A DNA stretch of 64,000 nucleotides from Camellia lanceoleosa (Eukaryota > Streptophyta > Magnoliopsida > Ericales > Theaceae): positions 126,953,429-127,017,428 of the forward strand of contig CM045770.1 of NCBI GenBank assembly GCA_025200525.1, read 5' to 3'. Every line of letters begins with the position of its first letter. Position 1 is the first letter of the stretch. Position numbers and translations under genes: made by a program. The notes beneath the pieces are model-generated. The model was not told where the DNA came from. It searched no databases and saw only the letters and a list, made by a program, of their open reading frames with translations. Shown in pieces: positions 22,989 through 34,820 of this stretch.

Positions 22989-24570
22989 CATCGAGTCGTG
23001 CAATTCGACTCCTCAGCCATCATGCATCGAGATGCGTGATTGGTGGCACGAGGATCGAGATGTGCATACATATGTGAAAATATTTTGCCATGCCCCTTTC
23101 TTGCTCTCTCTGCGACAAATCAAAATCTAGCAAAGAAAAACTAGTCGTGACCTTGGAAGTTTTATACGGTGTTCTAGGACCAATTGCAAAATAGAGGCAA
23201 ATCGGGGCATCGCATGAATTTCCCACAAAGCGACCCGAGCACGCATGCATCTTTCATCATTCGGAACAAGAGCTGAGGCAGTCCATTTTATAGCTTGCAT
23301 GCTAGTTTATTCACTTTCCTAGTTAGTTTGTTAATTAATTAGGGTTTTGTATTATTTAATTAGCTGGAGTAGTTAATTATTTATTTAGACTGTATTATTT
23401 ATTCGGACCCTCCGAGCGAGGGCAATTGTGTAATAAGTGTGCGTGTGTGTGATGTATGTCTTCCAACCCCACGTCTTTCTCTCTTTTATTTACCAGCTTA
23501 TGATGGTTAGTTTAGGGCATGTTTCAATTAGCATACTTATGCTCGCATGTTTGCATTCATTTTTTTTGTCTTGTATGCACCGGGCTCGGCGCATCATACT
23601 AACTGCATTGTATTTCAATTTCAAGTTGAATACGTGTTAGTTGTAGCATCATCATATGCCATCTTAGAATAGCCGAGCCTATCTTAGTTGTATTCCTGCC
23701 TGTGTTGCATTAGGCATTTCAGTATAGTTAGGATCATGCATAGATTTCTAACATAGCTTCTGTTTTGACTTGAAGTACTCGGTAAGTGCTTATGCGTTAG
23801 CATCCTTGCATGTGTGTGAGTGACTCCCATGATAGCATGCTTGCCATGAGGCTATGTGCTTATATGATATAACTGCCTGAATGCCTGTGGGTGAAGGTTT
23901 GGTTATTTGGATTAGAATAATGCATTGACTGTGAGTTTTAAGCCCACTTGAGAGTGGCAAATCATCTTGTTTTCTAAGCCCACATGAGGGTGGCAAATTC
24001 GCATTTTAGCCTACTTGCGAGTAGCAAACCGCTTTCAAAAACAAACACGAGATGTTTCATTCCAATTCAGGCGATCCAGTCTATACTTGTATATTGTGCG
24101 CATCACGTAGTAAATCTAGGCTAATAACTGGAATAAGAACACATAATGTTTTCAAAACTTGATATCATGGTTAGTAGAGGCCGATCTTTGATCAGGCGAG
24201 CGAGGGTGCTTACGAAATGACCTTCCCCAATCGTACCCAAGTTCCCGAGCCGAGGTAATTTTGGTGATGACGGACACGTGGCCTTAGGCAACGAGTCAGG
24301 GTTTCCTAAATTTCCCCAAAAATAAAATATTTAGGTGGCGACTCTATATTTGGCAAAGCAGTCCATGTTTGTCACTTCTTTCAAAAAATCTGTTTTCAAA
24401 AACGATTTGTCGGATTTGGACTCTTTGATGATTCATCGGTCTTGCATTGCACTCTGCGAGATTAGATACATGATCGTGACATTGAGTCCTGAACTGTAGT
24501 GAGTCCAATGAACAAAACGGGATTCCCTCCCAGGACGTTCGGGAACGTCTACAGCAACACTCATACATAA

Positions 24571-25065
24571 ATGGTCTCCAAACTATGTGGGCAATACCAT
24601 TTTTGGTCTGTGATATTTCAATGTGTTAATTTAATCCCTAGTCTATTAATTTTGTCAATAAATATTTCTTATCTTTGTTTTTGTCAACAATTAATAATGA
24701 AAATAAGAGTATTTATATATATATATATATAATCACATGTAACATATGCAAAATGAGCATAAATAAATAAATAAATAAAAAGAAAAAAGAAAAAAAGAAG
24801 GCTCATAAGCATTGTCCGTATGTGTTTTGTTTCATTTTAGTCTCTGATATTTCGATTGTGTAAAAAATATAATCATCAACTTCCTTAGTGTCCTATGTAG
24901 TTTGAAAAAAATAACCTTACTTCTGTTATCAATTTTAGACGAAAATGGAGATAGGGACCGTTTAGTGGCAACATTAATAGGTTAGATACTAAATTGACAT
25001 ATTAGTAATATCAATCAAAATGGCATAAGACGCATATTTTGAGAAATATTTGTGTATTTAACCAA

Positions 25066-25107
<42 letters not shown>

Positions 25108-25729
25108 TATAATTGGCACTGATGGAAACAAAAGTGTCCCCCAAAAATCAACTGTAAGGCAGCTATATTTGGGATTGAAAGAAATCAAAGAGTTGAAAGA
25201 GGGTAGGGGACCAAGAAGCAAGAAATCTTGAGAAATAGTGCGAGGGGAGGGGGGACCATGCAAAAGCAAATTGCTAATCAGAATGGTACCTGTCTCTAAA
25301 TTGCTATGTGGACAAACCATGTGATGATGATGAGATGCCTCTCTCCACCTTTATATCAGATCATCATAATAATTTCCATCATACCAATCCAATATACATA
25401 CAAGCTTAAAATGTGGCTTTTTTCAGTGATTTGCCTTAATTTGTAGAAATGATGAAGGCATATCTTTTTTGAAATCTATAAACTATATGACAGGAGTAAT
25501 GGAAATAAACATATACTTATCAACCTTAAAAACCTTTGACATTTATTTTTGTATCTTTTTCTTTTCTTCATATTTTGTTTGGTTTAGTTTTGTTATATTA
25601 ACTACTGAAGTTTTATCAGTTGGAGTTTTAGCATTGTGCTAAGGAGTTTTCCCTTCATCTATTCTCTCTCTATTATTTATTTATTTATTCTTATTTATTT
25701 AAATAATGGTACTTAATTAAATTGTAGGG
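24571..25729. other. AT-rich spacer with SSR
   Basis: No genes are seen. A run of about 14 AAT units lies at 25066-25108. The ends of 24575-25020 contain TTTAATCCCTA/TAGGGACCG-like pieces reminiscent of a decayed MITE, but I could not define termini. Confidence 0.4.
25066..25108. repeat. Microsatellite (AAT)n
   Basis: About 14 uninterrupted AAT units. Confidence 0.95.
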
Positions 25730-26325
25730 CAAATTACACTCATAGTATTTGTATTTTTCCTTTGTCAATTTGGTTTTTTGTAGTCCAAATTGTATCAATT
25801 TTACTCTAATTTTCATATTGTGTTAATTTAGTTTAATCTATCATGCCCCTTTAAAAACTCAATTGGCAAAATAATGTGTTCACTCTCATTTAAAACATCT
25901 CCAATATGAGAGGTATTTAGAGCATTTTAAGCATTTTGCCTAGTCTCATCCCAAAGTAGAGCTCCGGCAAGATTGATTTTGCTATAGTGATATTGGCTAG
26001 CTACATTTGTAGAATCTTAGAAAATATGCAAACCAATTTCAGTAGTGGAGAGTGTTATTGGAGTGCACACTATGCAAAATGATTAGGCAAAATACAAAAT
26101 TTATTTTACATATATATTTAGTAGTATAATGCCTATTAATGTTCAAGTTAACATATAATTTGTAATGGTTCACTCATTTTTTAAATGAACTATTCTATCA
26201 TTATCCAATTTTTTAACGGATATTATAAATTACACTAAATTGACAAAGTGAGAGAAATCAAAATATAAAATCAATACAATTGAAGCAAAGGGGAAAAAAA
26301 AAAAAATTACAGACACTCGGGCCAT
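25730..26325. mobile_element. Possible decayed MITE
   Basis: The left side GGGCAAATTACACTCATAGT...TTTCCTTTGTCAATTT is loosely mirrored at the right (CAATTGAAGCAAAGGGGAAA...ACACTCGGGCC). The match is imperfect and no duplication was found outside. Treat as a weak call. Confidence 0.3.
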
Positions 26326-27888
26326 AAATTTAATTTTGAAACATTTGGGGATAATAGCCCCAACTTCTAATCTTTTGGGGCCATAAGAACAATAATGATT
26401 TACTCTTACCTATTTGTTCACGTCACCTATCTATCCACCTATGTATCCACTGTCACCTATTTGTGTAATAGTTTTTTAAAAAAAAAATTATCATTCAAAA
26501 TAATAATTTGTCTTTCTCACAAAGTAATTTCATTAATCATATCCTTACAACTAAAATAAAATAATCTTTAGACCCAACGCCCATACACCCCTGAAAACAA
26601 GTATAAGAATAATGACAATAATAAGATTCCAATTGTCATCAGCATATATAATAAGAATAATGGTAACAACAAAAAGTAATTGTTTAGACAAGAATTATTA
26701 GTTTCATGAAACACCTCTTTGTATAGTACAGGTCCACTTGTAAAGCTATGTCCTACATTTAAAACAAGTATCATACAATACAACCACTCTTAATATCATT
26801 TCTTATGTACTTCAAGCATTGTGACACTATTAACTTTATCAGCATGTGATTCAAGTACATTGCATTTGAATGAATAATTTTCAAAATATTTTCATAATTC
26901 TTGAACAACTATAGCATATTTATGGAATATGAATACTCTTGTTTCTTCAAATTATTTGTAAACGAACAAAGATCTCACTAACACGTTACAAATTATTAAC
27001 ACTACATAATTTTCAAATTTTGATTGTTTTTGTGTGATTTTCATCCGAATTTTCAGTTGTCGCTAATAATAAAAACAATGATAAGAACAATAGTACGGAT
27101 TAATGGACAAAATCTTGAGATAGATTTATAGGTCCATGAACAATTGAATGTCTTCCAAACATTGGTAGGGTCATAGTGATCATGAAATTTTGAAGGTGAA
27201 CTAATGGAATCTAATTGTGGCATGCTTTGATATACACTCTTGTCCAAACATAGAAGAGAGTGACTAGTGACTAGTGACTAGTACCAATTGATTCAAATTT
27301 AAAAAAAAAAAAAAAAAACAATTTAAAAAAAAAAAGAAGAAGAAGAAAGAAGCCACATATGTGGCCTTTAACTCTCTCATATAATAACTTTTCTACTTGT
27401 ACTCATAATGGGGTTTTCTAAAGGGACTCACTGATCTAAATAACAAGTTAGTGCATGTTTTGATGGCATGTTTGTACAGCATATAACAACTTTAGCAAAT
27501 TGTTATTGTGCTTTATGCTGTTTTGATTTTAAACATTTTTGCATCATGACTCGTAATTCTTCTGAACTTCTGTAATTAGGTCATTTGACAAGTCTCCAAC
27601 TATGTACCCTTTGACCAACAAATCATTAGCAACCGCAAAGTGGCTCACATTGGATTCAATTACATTTTAAAGCTTTTTTACATCTCCATCCCATTTCAAA
27701 TTAGGTCTAAGATATTATTCATGAAAGCAAGGTTTGTGTTGCATCCATAATTTGCTATTTTTGTCCTCCTCCAATCTCTTTTCATATTTATTCAGACACA
27801 TCAATGTCAAATTCACCTTGAATCCACTTAATTTGGGTTAATTTAGTCCATGGAAAAATAGTTATATACTTTTTTTTTTGGACCAATA
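26326..27888. other. AT-rich spacer
   Basis: About 1.6 kb without coding similarity. It includes A-runs at 27301-27335 with an AAGAAGAAG stretch, and GTGACTAGT repeated three times at 27260-27280. Confidence 0.4.
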
Positions 27889-28066
27889 CTAGATGTTTTG
27901 AGATCTAGGGTGTTGGCAAATTGCTTGCTGGTTTTGTTGCTCTTGCTTTGCTTGTTGGTTTCTCACCAATTGGAGCTTGAAGCTTGAGCTAGGTCCAAGT
28001 TCTTCTTTATTGATGTTCTTTATCATACTTTGTATGTTTTCATCAATAAAGATTTTCTTTGCCGAT
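27889..28066 (+). mobile_element. LINE 3' end fragment
   Basis: The segment TTGGTTTCTCACCAATTGGAG...TTTATTGATGTTCTTTATCA...CTTTGTATG...TTTGCCGATCAAAA has the same layout as the LINE tails at 10441 and 13180: a stem around ACCAA, then CATACTTTGTATG, then GCCGATC and an A-rich end. Only the 3' UTR is present, as in heavily 5'-truncated L1 copies. I could not fix the TSD. Confidence 0.65.
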
Positions 28067-28942
28067 CAAAATATATATATATATTCACTCAAATCTTGTG
28101 GCAAGGGTATGAGACATGAGTATTAGGCTCTCCATAAAAATACGAGGTAAGGTTGTCTACCTATTAGATCTCTTAGATTTTTCTTTAGGGGGAGCTTAGT
28201 GCACCAAGTACAACCACTATTTCTGAAGAATACTTAATTTTAAAGAATAAAAAAAGGGGAAAAAAAAATTGAAATCAGAGTTCAAAAAAATTAGGAGAAT
28301 TAGTGAGAAGTGACATGTGTTTAATTTTTATGAATTGTTCTCTAAAATGTTAGTATTTGTTTTTTGCCCTAAGTAGGATGTTAGCTGGTTAGTAAATTAG
28401 ATGAGCACAACTAGGCATTAGATGCTTCTCTATTTCAAAATCTAGAGGTACTATCATGAAAAACAGCTTCTAGAAAATTTAAATGAAAAAGGGCAAAAAA
28501 AAAAAAAAAAAAAAAAAAAGATTGTGAAAAACTTTTTCTTCTAGTAACTTTTGGGAGTTTTTACTTACGAATTTTCAAGAAATTTCTTTTATTTTTTCCA
28601 AACATCTTTGAAATGTTTGTTAATAATGTTTCCCTAAATTTTTTGAAAATCTTCCTCTCAACTTTGAAAGCTAATGTACAAGAAAACAAAGAATCAAACA
28701 ATTGAAAATTGCCATTCGACATTTCCTTCAACAATGAAACAAATACAACGAAAACATGGAGCCAAGCTGATTCCATTATGGTTTTATTTGTATGGAAAGG
28801 ACCTAAATTGGTGTGAGATAGTCTGTAACATTGCACTATTAACTGCATGTAAAAAAATCAAATGACATAAAAAAAATATTTGTGTTGGAGCCAACTTGTT
28901 GGTTTAAAACATTTTTCAAGTTTTTGGCAGTCATTTATAAGA
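28067..28942. other. AT-rich spacer with poly(A)
   Basis: It contains an A-run at 28496-28519. Two short frames near 28561-28865 overlap on opposite strands and look like chance. Confidence 0.4.
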
Positions 28943-28950
28943 AGTTCCTT

Positions 28951-29591
28951 CAGGGCCAGCCCTGGGGCATAGGCCACAAGGCCATGGCCTAGGGTCCCTC
29001 AAAATAGACTCAAAAAAAGAGCCCCTTCTTATTGTAATTTAGTGTAATATATTAAGTATGTTTTAAGTCAAAAAAATTAAAAAAGGTCCAAACTAATTTA
29101 AAATAAATGAACTCATTAAAAAATTGAAAGGCTATTCAAAAAAATTAGCATTGTTATCCATTGGAAAGTAGACCCAAAAAAAGGGTCTCTCTTATTATAG
29201 TTTAGTCAAATATATTTAAGTATATTTTAAGTCCAAAAAAAATTAAGGAAAGCCCAAATTAATGTAAAATAATTAATCCATCAAAAAATCAAAAGGCCCA
29301 TTTAAAACAATTAGCAATGTTATTTATTGAAAAGGATTTTGCAAAAAAAATTAGATTATGCAAGTATGATTGATTTATTTGCTTCTAAAAATACAACAAG
29401 AGTGAGGATCAAGCGATATTTATTAGTTATTGTAATGTAATACTAAGTATTTTTTGTGATTTTGACACAAATATTTTATCCTTTACTTTCAATTTTTTTT
29501 TTTTCATTCAATGAAAAAAAAATATAAAGAGCTCTAAAAATTGATTAGTTGATTATCAATTTTGAGCTCCGAAAATCTCAAGGCGGGCCTG
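28951..29591. mobile_element. hAT-type MITE (641 bp)
   Basis: The ends CAGGGCCAGCCCTGG and ...AAGGCGGGCCTG are inverted repeats of the hAT CAGGG type. AGTTCCTT is repeated exactly outside (28943-28950 and 29592-29599), the 8-base duplication expected for hAT. Inside is a direct duplication of about 130 bases: a block with CTTATTGTAATTTAG...AAGTATGTTTTAAGTC near 29025 recurs near 29185. No transposase frame is seen. Confidence 0.93.
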
Positions 29592-29599
29592 AGTTCCTT

Positions 29600-30659
29600 T
29601 CAAATTAAACTCTAGAAGGTGACTGAAAACAACTTTTAATGCCAATGCTTTTTTTTATTTCAACTATATATAAATGTTGTTTTGTGTGTGTACATGAGAA
29701 GTTCCCATTTAATAGTGGTGTGAAAGCTTCTCATTTGTTACTTTCAAAACACAAGAAATCAAGCAAATATCTCTAACCCAATTGGATCACTAAATACTCC
29801 CCCTTTTTTTTTTTTTTGGGGGTAGATACTAAATACTCCTTTGGGAGCATTAATAGAAACAATATATATGTACCAATAGAATCAAACTATTTTGTCATAT
29901 CAATCGTGTGTTGATTTGGTGTAGATTTTTACCACAAAGTTGGGACCAAATCCATGTTCCATCAATTTGAACAACTCATCTATCTGTCCCCACACTATTG
30001 CAATATACATGATATACAATGTCAATAACATTATTATTAGGGTTTTGATTCTTTCCAGTTGATTAGAGGGTTTGGTCCAAAAATATTAAAGGTTAGTAGG
30101 GTTAATATTGGTGCCGATTATTATGAGATTTACAACCACTCTCATATATTTTGATTTAGAATCCAATTTATCTCCAATCTAATGTTTAGATTGAATGATC
30201 TAGTTTTCATGGTTGTTGGCTTACTCTGAATCTGTCTTGACATTTTAAATTGATTAACTTGTATGACTCGTTGAATAGATCATTCATACAAAAATCAGAT
30301 TAATTGAATACTTAAACTATCTGATTAGATCACATTTTATCTTTAAAAATTGAAACCAACAATTGTAAGACTATCGATATTCAATCAATTTAATTTTTTT
30401 AATGAATAAGTTACTCAATTGGTATTACAACCCATAACATAAAAATTGTTCTCTCTAGTCCAAATTGGGCGAGTCTTTTTAACTAAATCATCCAGTCAAA
30501 TGACAGAAATTAAACACTTAATTTGATATTTATCTCACATCGTAAGTCTTTCCTTTTAATTTGTGATGTCTCAAAATATTAATCCGTTAAAAAAAAAATT
30601 CAAATAATAAAATTTTATAAATTTTCAATACTATCACTTATAAATAATTATGAAATAAC
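29600..30659. other. AT-rich spacer
   Basis: About 1 kb with no recognisable genes or repeats apart from short homopolymers. Confidence 0.4.
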
Positions 30660-30673
30660 ATTATGAAGTAGAC

Positions 30674-30969
30674 TATTACTCATAACTATCACTTGGGGTG
30701 TTTATCTTGGGTGTATTTTGTTTTTGTTTTTGTTTTTGTTTTTTTTTTTTACTATTCTTTGTTTCTTTATTCTTGGCTGGTTGATTGGATCCTCTCCAAT
30801 TATGGGTATTGTGCTAGCATATAATTGAGTTACTTTTTCGGTGTCAACTTAGTTGGGATTGTTGAGTGTGGTTATGATACTTGTTACACCTTATTTCTTT
30901 ATTAATGTAAGTTATCCGTTGTAAATTTTTCTTTATCAATAAAATTTTTCTTTTGTTAATAAAAAAATA
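30674..30969 (+). mobile_element. 5'-truncated LINE tail (296 bp)
   Basis: ATTATGAAGTAGAC (14 bases) lies at both ends (30660-30673 and 30970-30983), and an A-run precedes the right copy. The body ends ...TTTATTAATGTAAG...TTTATCAATAAAATTTTT, like other LINE 3' UTRs of the window but from a different subfamily. A TTTTTG repeat run lies at 30716-30740. Confidence 0.85.
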
Positions 30970-30983
30970 ATTATGAAGTAGAC

Positions 30984-31459
30984 ATATCCTCAATATTATT
31001 ATTGTTGTTCATAAGTTATGGGTTACAAAATTGAGTCCTCACTATGATTTATGGTGGAGGTGATCATAATGTTTGGCAATTGCTAACAAGCCTCCCACAA
31101 GAACCACTTTTTTTGCAAAATCTTGGCAGTGCAGTGGGGATAAGGTGTGACAGGTTTTTTCTTTTTTTTCTTTTTTTCTTTTTAAGGTGTGACAGGTTGT
31201 ACCAGATATTATGGTGTGTCGGGGAATCTTTGCTTCCTTACAAAAAAACAACACAGCACCGGATTTTCTGCCACGTAGCAGCCAATGTATTTTGATACTG
31301 CAATGGGCTGCCCGAATTAGACGTTTTTACCTTACATCTCACCAAACCATCCATCTCATCAAGCCTTGTCAACCAAAAGTTTTCATTAAATTATAAATTG
31401 ACCTTAAAGAGTGAAAAAATAAATAAATAAATAAAAATTAAAAAAAATAAATAAATTAC
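30984..31459. other. Unassigned spacer
   Basis: The string AAGGTGTGACAGGTT is present twice (31144 and 31183) with a CTTTTTT-rich block between. A less AT-rich part (31044-31330) has frames of 60-83 codons on both strands without recognisable content. Confidence 0.35.
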
Positions 31460-31503
31460 AAAAAACATAAAGAGTTATTAAAAAATCATACAGAATTATA
31501 CTT

Positions 31504-31719
31504 TTGTGTAAACTTAGAATTAATATTTATATACGTTTAATTATATCACTTAGAACTAAAATAAAAGATAATTTAGATTGTACTTCTAAATTAAAAAATG
31601 AGTTAAATAGATTAAATTTTTTTCTGACTATTATTACTAGAAAATTTGTAATAACTTATAGTCAAAGAATTAATAGTATTAAAGATAAAATATCCTTAGA
31701 AAATGCAACTATAGATTAA
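31504..31719 (+). pseudogene. Open frame upstream of the viral primer site
   Basis: 71 codons, rich in Lys, Asn and Ile, with a possible coiled-coil pattern (KLKNELNRLNFFL). Base composition matches the virus downstream. It lies before the primer-binding site, where a caulimovirid has its leader or the end of the last gene. I cannot assign it; a chance frame in the leader is possible. Confidence 0.3.
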
Positions 31720-31757
31720 CAACGAAAGTTTTTACAAGAGTTAAAATTAAATTAAAT

Positions 31758-32111
31758 GGGTAAATTACATTGACACCCCTTGAGGTTTGGTCCAATTACT
31801 ACGCACCCCTTAACATTTTGGAAATTATATTCCCACTCTTGTGGTTAATAATCTCATTTCATAAATCCCTTGCTTATATAAAAAGTAACAACTCTTAGTA
31901 GAAAAATAGAGGAAATTACATTTTAAAAAAATAAAATAAAGGCAAAAAAATAAATAAATAAAGCAAAGCAAAAAAAGAGTGAGTGAATGAGTTCAATGTC
32001 TTTATTCCGTCTAAATTATTACAATGACAGGGGGGTTAGTGTAATTTTCCAAACATCAGGGGGTGATATGTATTAAATCCAAACCTCAAGGGGTGTAACT
32101 ACAATTTACCC
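31758..32111. mobile_element. Mutator-type MITE (354 bp) in the viral leader
   Basis: The ends GGGTAAATTACATTGACACC and its mirror (GGTGTAACTACAATTTACCC) extend to inverted repeats of about 55 bases, with CCCCTTGAGGTTTGG inside. AAATTAAAT (9 bases) is repeated exactly outside (31749-31757 and 32112-32120). Nine bases is the Mutator signature. It has no coding capacity. Confidence 0.93.
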
Positions 32112-32141
32112 AAATTAAATTCATAAACCCGCAATTGAAAT

Positions 32142-32152
32142 TGGTATCAGAG
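32142..32152 (+). promoter_or_regulatory. tRNA-Met-type primer-binding site
   Basis: TGGTATCAGAG complements the 3' end of plant initiator tRNA-Met, the minus-strand primer of caulimovirids and of many LTR elements. The next base is T rather than the usual C, a late mutation. No LTR ends upstream of it and viral frames follow, so the pararetrovirus reading is preferred. By convention it marks position 1 of the viral genome. Confidence 0.75.
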
Positions 32153-32439
32153 TCCGATTTTTCGGCCTTGTCAATTACATTTGCATTAGGCCTCTTTTGG
32201 AAATCCAAAAAAAAAAAAAAAAAACCACATCTTTTCCCCATTTTTTTCTTTTTAATCTTTTGTGACTTTTTTTTTTAAATTATATCAAAATTTTACTTTT
32301 TTTAGTCATTCTTGTCAGAACGAATCTAATATGTTTTCTTTGAAAAATTTCAAAAAAATTAAAAATGCCAAAATAAGCCAAAAAAAGATTGCTTATTTTT
32401 GCATATTTTTGAATTTTTTTTGGAATTTTTTAAAAAAAA

Positions 32440-34660
32440 TTATAAATGTCTAATTCTTCTTGTCGAGCTGAATTTAGAAACTTAAATTTTTTTGAAATTT
32501 TTTTAAAAAGTTCACTGAAAACGAAAATAAGCAAATATATATATATATACATATAATAAATAAGCAACCCAAAAAGTATCAAATATAGTGAAAAAGTAGA
32601 ATTTGATAACCTCAATAATAGTATTTCTTTACAAATGATAATAGAATAAAATAATACCTTAATTAAGTTATTAAAAGAAATTAGCAAAAATTTTAGAAAT
32701 AATAAATGAAGTTAGACATTTAATACGATATTCAAAAAACCATGTAGCTATTTTTGAAGAAAAATAAAAAGAAGTAGATTTATATCCTTACCTATATAAA
32801 AGAAATAATCCAGAAGAATCATTCGAATTAGTTTCATTATGGAATTAAATAAATATAATCTTAAACAGTTAAAAGAAATGGTTGAAAAAGGAAATGGTAC
32901 TGAAATAAAATATAATAATATTAGAAATAACTGAACAATTAAATAAAGTAGATGAAGAAATAATATAAGAAATAAATAATAATAGAATATAGTTAGAAGA
33001 AGATGTATATAACTAACTAAGATTAATAGGTCTAGGAGAAATGGAACACATTCCTTTTGAAGACTTAGAACAAATAATGGGAAATTGTGACGTAGAAAAA
33101 GAAAAAGAAAATAATGTCCTAGAAGATTTCGAAAAAACTAATAACGTTAATGATATTGAAATGACAGTGGTAAAACAAGAAAGAAGCAGTCCTTCTATCC
33201 TAACTAATCCAAATCATCCATATTTTAAAATTCCACCAAACAACAAGTGGAATATGATTCTAAAAATTATGACTATAGGAGAAAAACGAGATACTGTAGT
33301 TATCTAAATAGAGGAACACCTAGCTATGCAAACTTTACCCCTAAAAATGAAGTATTTTTAAGAAAAATAAAAAATAATGTAGAAAAGAAATACATGATAT
33401 TTATTAGATATCAATTGTGCTACAAATATAAGTGAAGTAATAAAATAACGGAAGAGAGAGCTGTTCACTATATCTTGAATATCCATAGTAGCATCTGAAG
33501 TATACGAAGTTTTCTAAATTATATTGAACATAATTTCGTAGGCATAGTAGCAAGCTGGTATGACAACTTGAAAGAAAGTGATAACGTAATATTAACCGCA
33601 AAAAATTACTCCAAAAGGTATGTTACATAAAATGGATCTAGCTTGTCTCATGTTGAGATCAAGGCTAGACCTGTCCAGTTAGGCCCATTGGCCCATTTTT
33701 GGATCCTATTTCGATAATTTGAACAGTTAATGTGTAGAACTCATCGAGTACTATATCTCTGTAAAAAATTACGTTGATCGGATATTGATAGTTATTTGAT
33801 CGGAACATAATTGTATTAAAAAAAATGAATGGTGAAAAAATAAACGGTTGACAGAATTTTGTTCCAATCACATAGCTATCGAGATTCAATCAATGTGATT
33901 TTTTACAGAAATATAGTATATGACAAGTTATACATATTAAGTGGTTCGGATTATTGAAACGGAGCCCCAAAATGGGCCCATGAAAGATTGAGCAGGTCCA
34001 TCTTGATCTCAACATGAGACAAGCTGAACAAGTAAAATATATTGAATATCAATTTGTAGGAAAAAGAGTGGGATGAAAATGAAAGAAAAAGAGAATGGGT
34101 TAGAAAATTAAGTAATATAGAAATATACAGAAACCTATATATGCGAATATTCCTATTACTATAATGAATAGAAATAAAATTAATTTAACTATATATTTTT
34201 CATAAATTACCATATCCCATAAATGTTAATATAGACAAAAAATGTGAAAAATGGTTAAAAGAATTAAGAGATGTCACAGGCGGTGCCTTGGGTCATAGAA
34301 TTAGATACCAAAGAGAATAAGTAGAACAAGAATGCATGAAAATAGAAACAAAAAAGAAGAAAAAAAAATATTTACATTGCTGCCAAACATCTAAGACATG
34401 TGGGTGTGAACTTTTAAGAAGGAAAAGCATATAATAAGAAAAAGAAATTGTTTTATAAAAGAAAAAAAATTTAATATATAAAGAGGAGAAAAATATAAAA
34501 GAAAATATTCTAAAAAGGCCTATAATTTCAATAAAATAAGAAGATTTTTTTAGAAAAATAATTATTGTCTAGAGGGGAAAAAAAAGAGTTGTAAATGTTG
34601 GGTATGTAAAGAAATATGTCATTTTGCCAATCAATATAAAAATAAAAACGAATAGTAAAA
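32440..34660 (+). pseudogene. Caulimovirid capsid region, broken
   Basis: Scattered frames rich in Lys, Glu and Asn (for example around 32700-32850 and 33041-33307) lead to a Cys/His cluster at 34590-34637 reading CKCWVCKEICHFANQY. This is the CxCxxCxxxGHxxxxC zinc knuckle of caulimovirid coat proteins, with the Gly replaced by Cys and the last Cys by Tyr. Lys-rich DNA precedes it, as in the RNA-binding end of the capsid. The gene would encode the virion shell and package the genome. A fold-back MITE at 33640-34025 and many stops break it. N-terminal limits are not clear. Confidence 0.65.
33640..34025. mobile_element. Fold-back MITE (386 bp) in the capsid region
   Basis: It starts AGCTTGTCTCATGTTGAGAT and ends with the mirror image ATCTCAACATGAGACAAGCT. 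The similarity of the arms continues, with mismatches, almost to the centre, so each arm is about 190 bases and the element is one long hairpin. Conserved inner pieces such as CTGTAAAAAATTACGTTGAT recur inverted. AGCT at both tips belongs to the repeat itself, so I could not set a TSD. Confidence 0.88.
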
Positions 34661-34820
34661 TAATAGAAGCCTTAGGAAGCTTGTATTGTGTAGATTTAGA
34701 AGAATAAGAAGCATTAGAATTGACTCTAGAAAATAATAAAGGAACAATAGAATTAATTGAAAAAGAAATAGAAATAGAATATAAAGATTATAGCGATATC
34801 ATGAAGAACTAAATTTTGTG

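Larger units (their letters stand above)
17723..24553 (+). repeat. Large solo LTR, Tat/Ogre-like (about 4.5 kb net)
   Basis: It begins TGTAGACACC and ends GAACGTCTACA, so the outer seven bases TGTAGAC/GTCTACA are a perfect inverted repeat. The flanks are GCAAT (17718-17722) and GCAAC (24554-24558), a five-base duplication with one change. Its length without the nested LTR is about 4.46 kb, and its start resembles the Tat-type LTRs at 36230 and 46611. There is no coding region. A minisatellite (18062-18562) lies just upstream of a TATA-like TCTATAAGAGG near 18573. Confidence 0.82.
14812..24562. mobile_element. TIR element hosting three solo LTRs
   Basis: The left end GAGTGTTGCTATTAACACC and the right end ...GCTAATAGCAACACTC are inverted repeats that match for about 40 bases with a few transitions. 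ATACATAA lies exactly outside both ends (14804-14811 and 24563-24570). Its own DNA is 14812-15491, 17459-17722 and a few bases at 24559-24562, about 950 bp in all, with no transposase seen. Long TIRs suggest a Mutator-like element, while an 8-base duplication is also usual for hAT. Two solo LTRs interrupt it. Confidence 0.85.

Noticed and set aside
32142..32152. Primer site as part of an LTR retrotransposon
   Set aside because: No LTR end stands in front of it, and capsid, movement-type and caulimovirid RT sequences follow.
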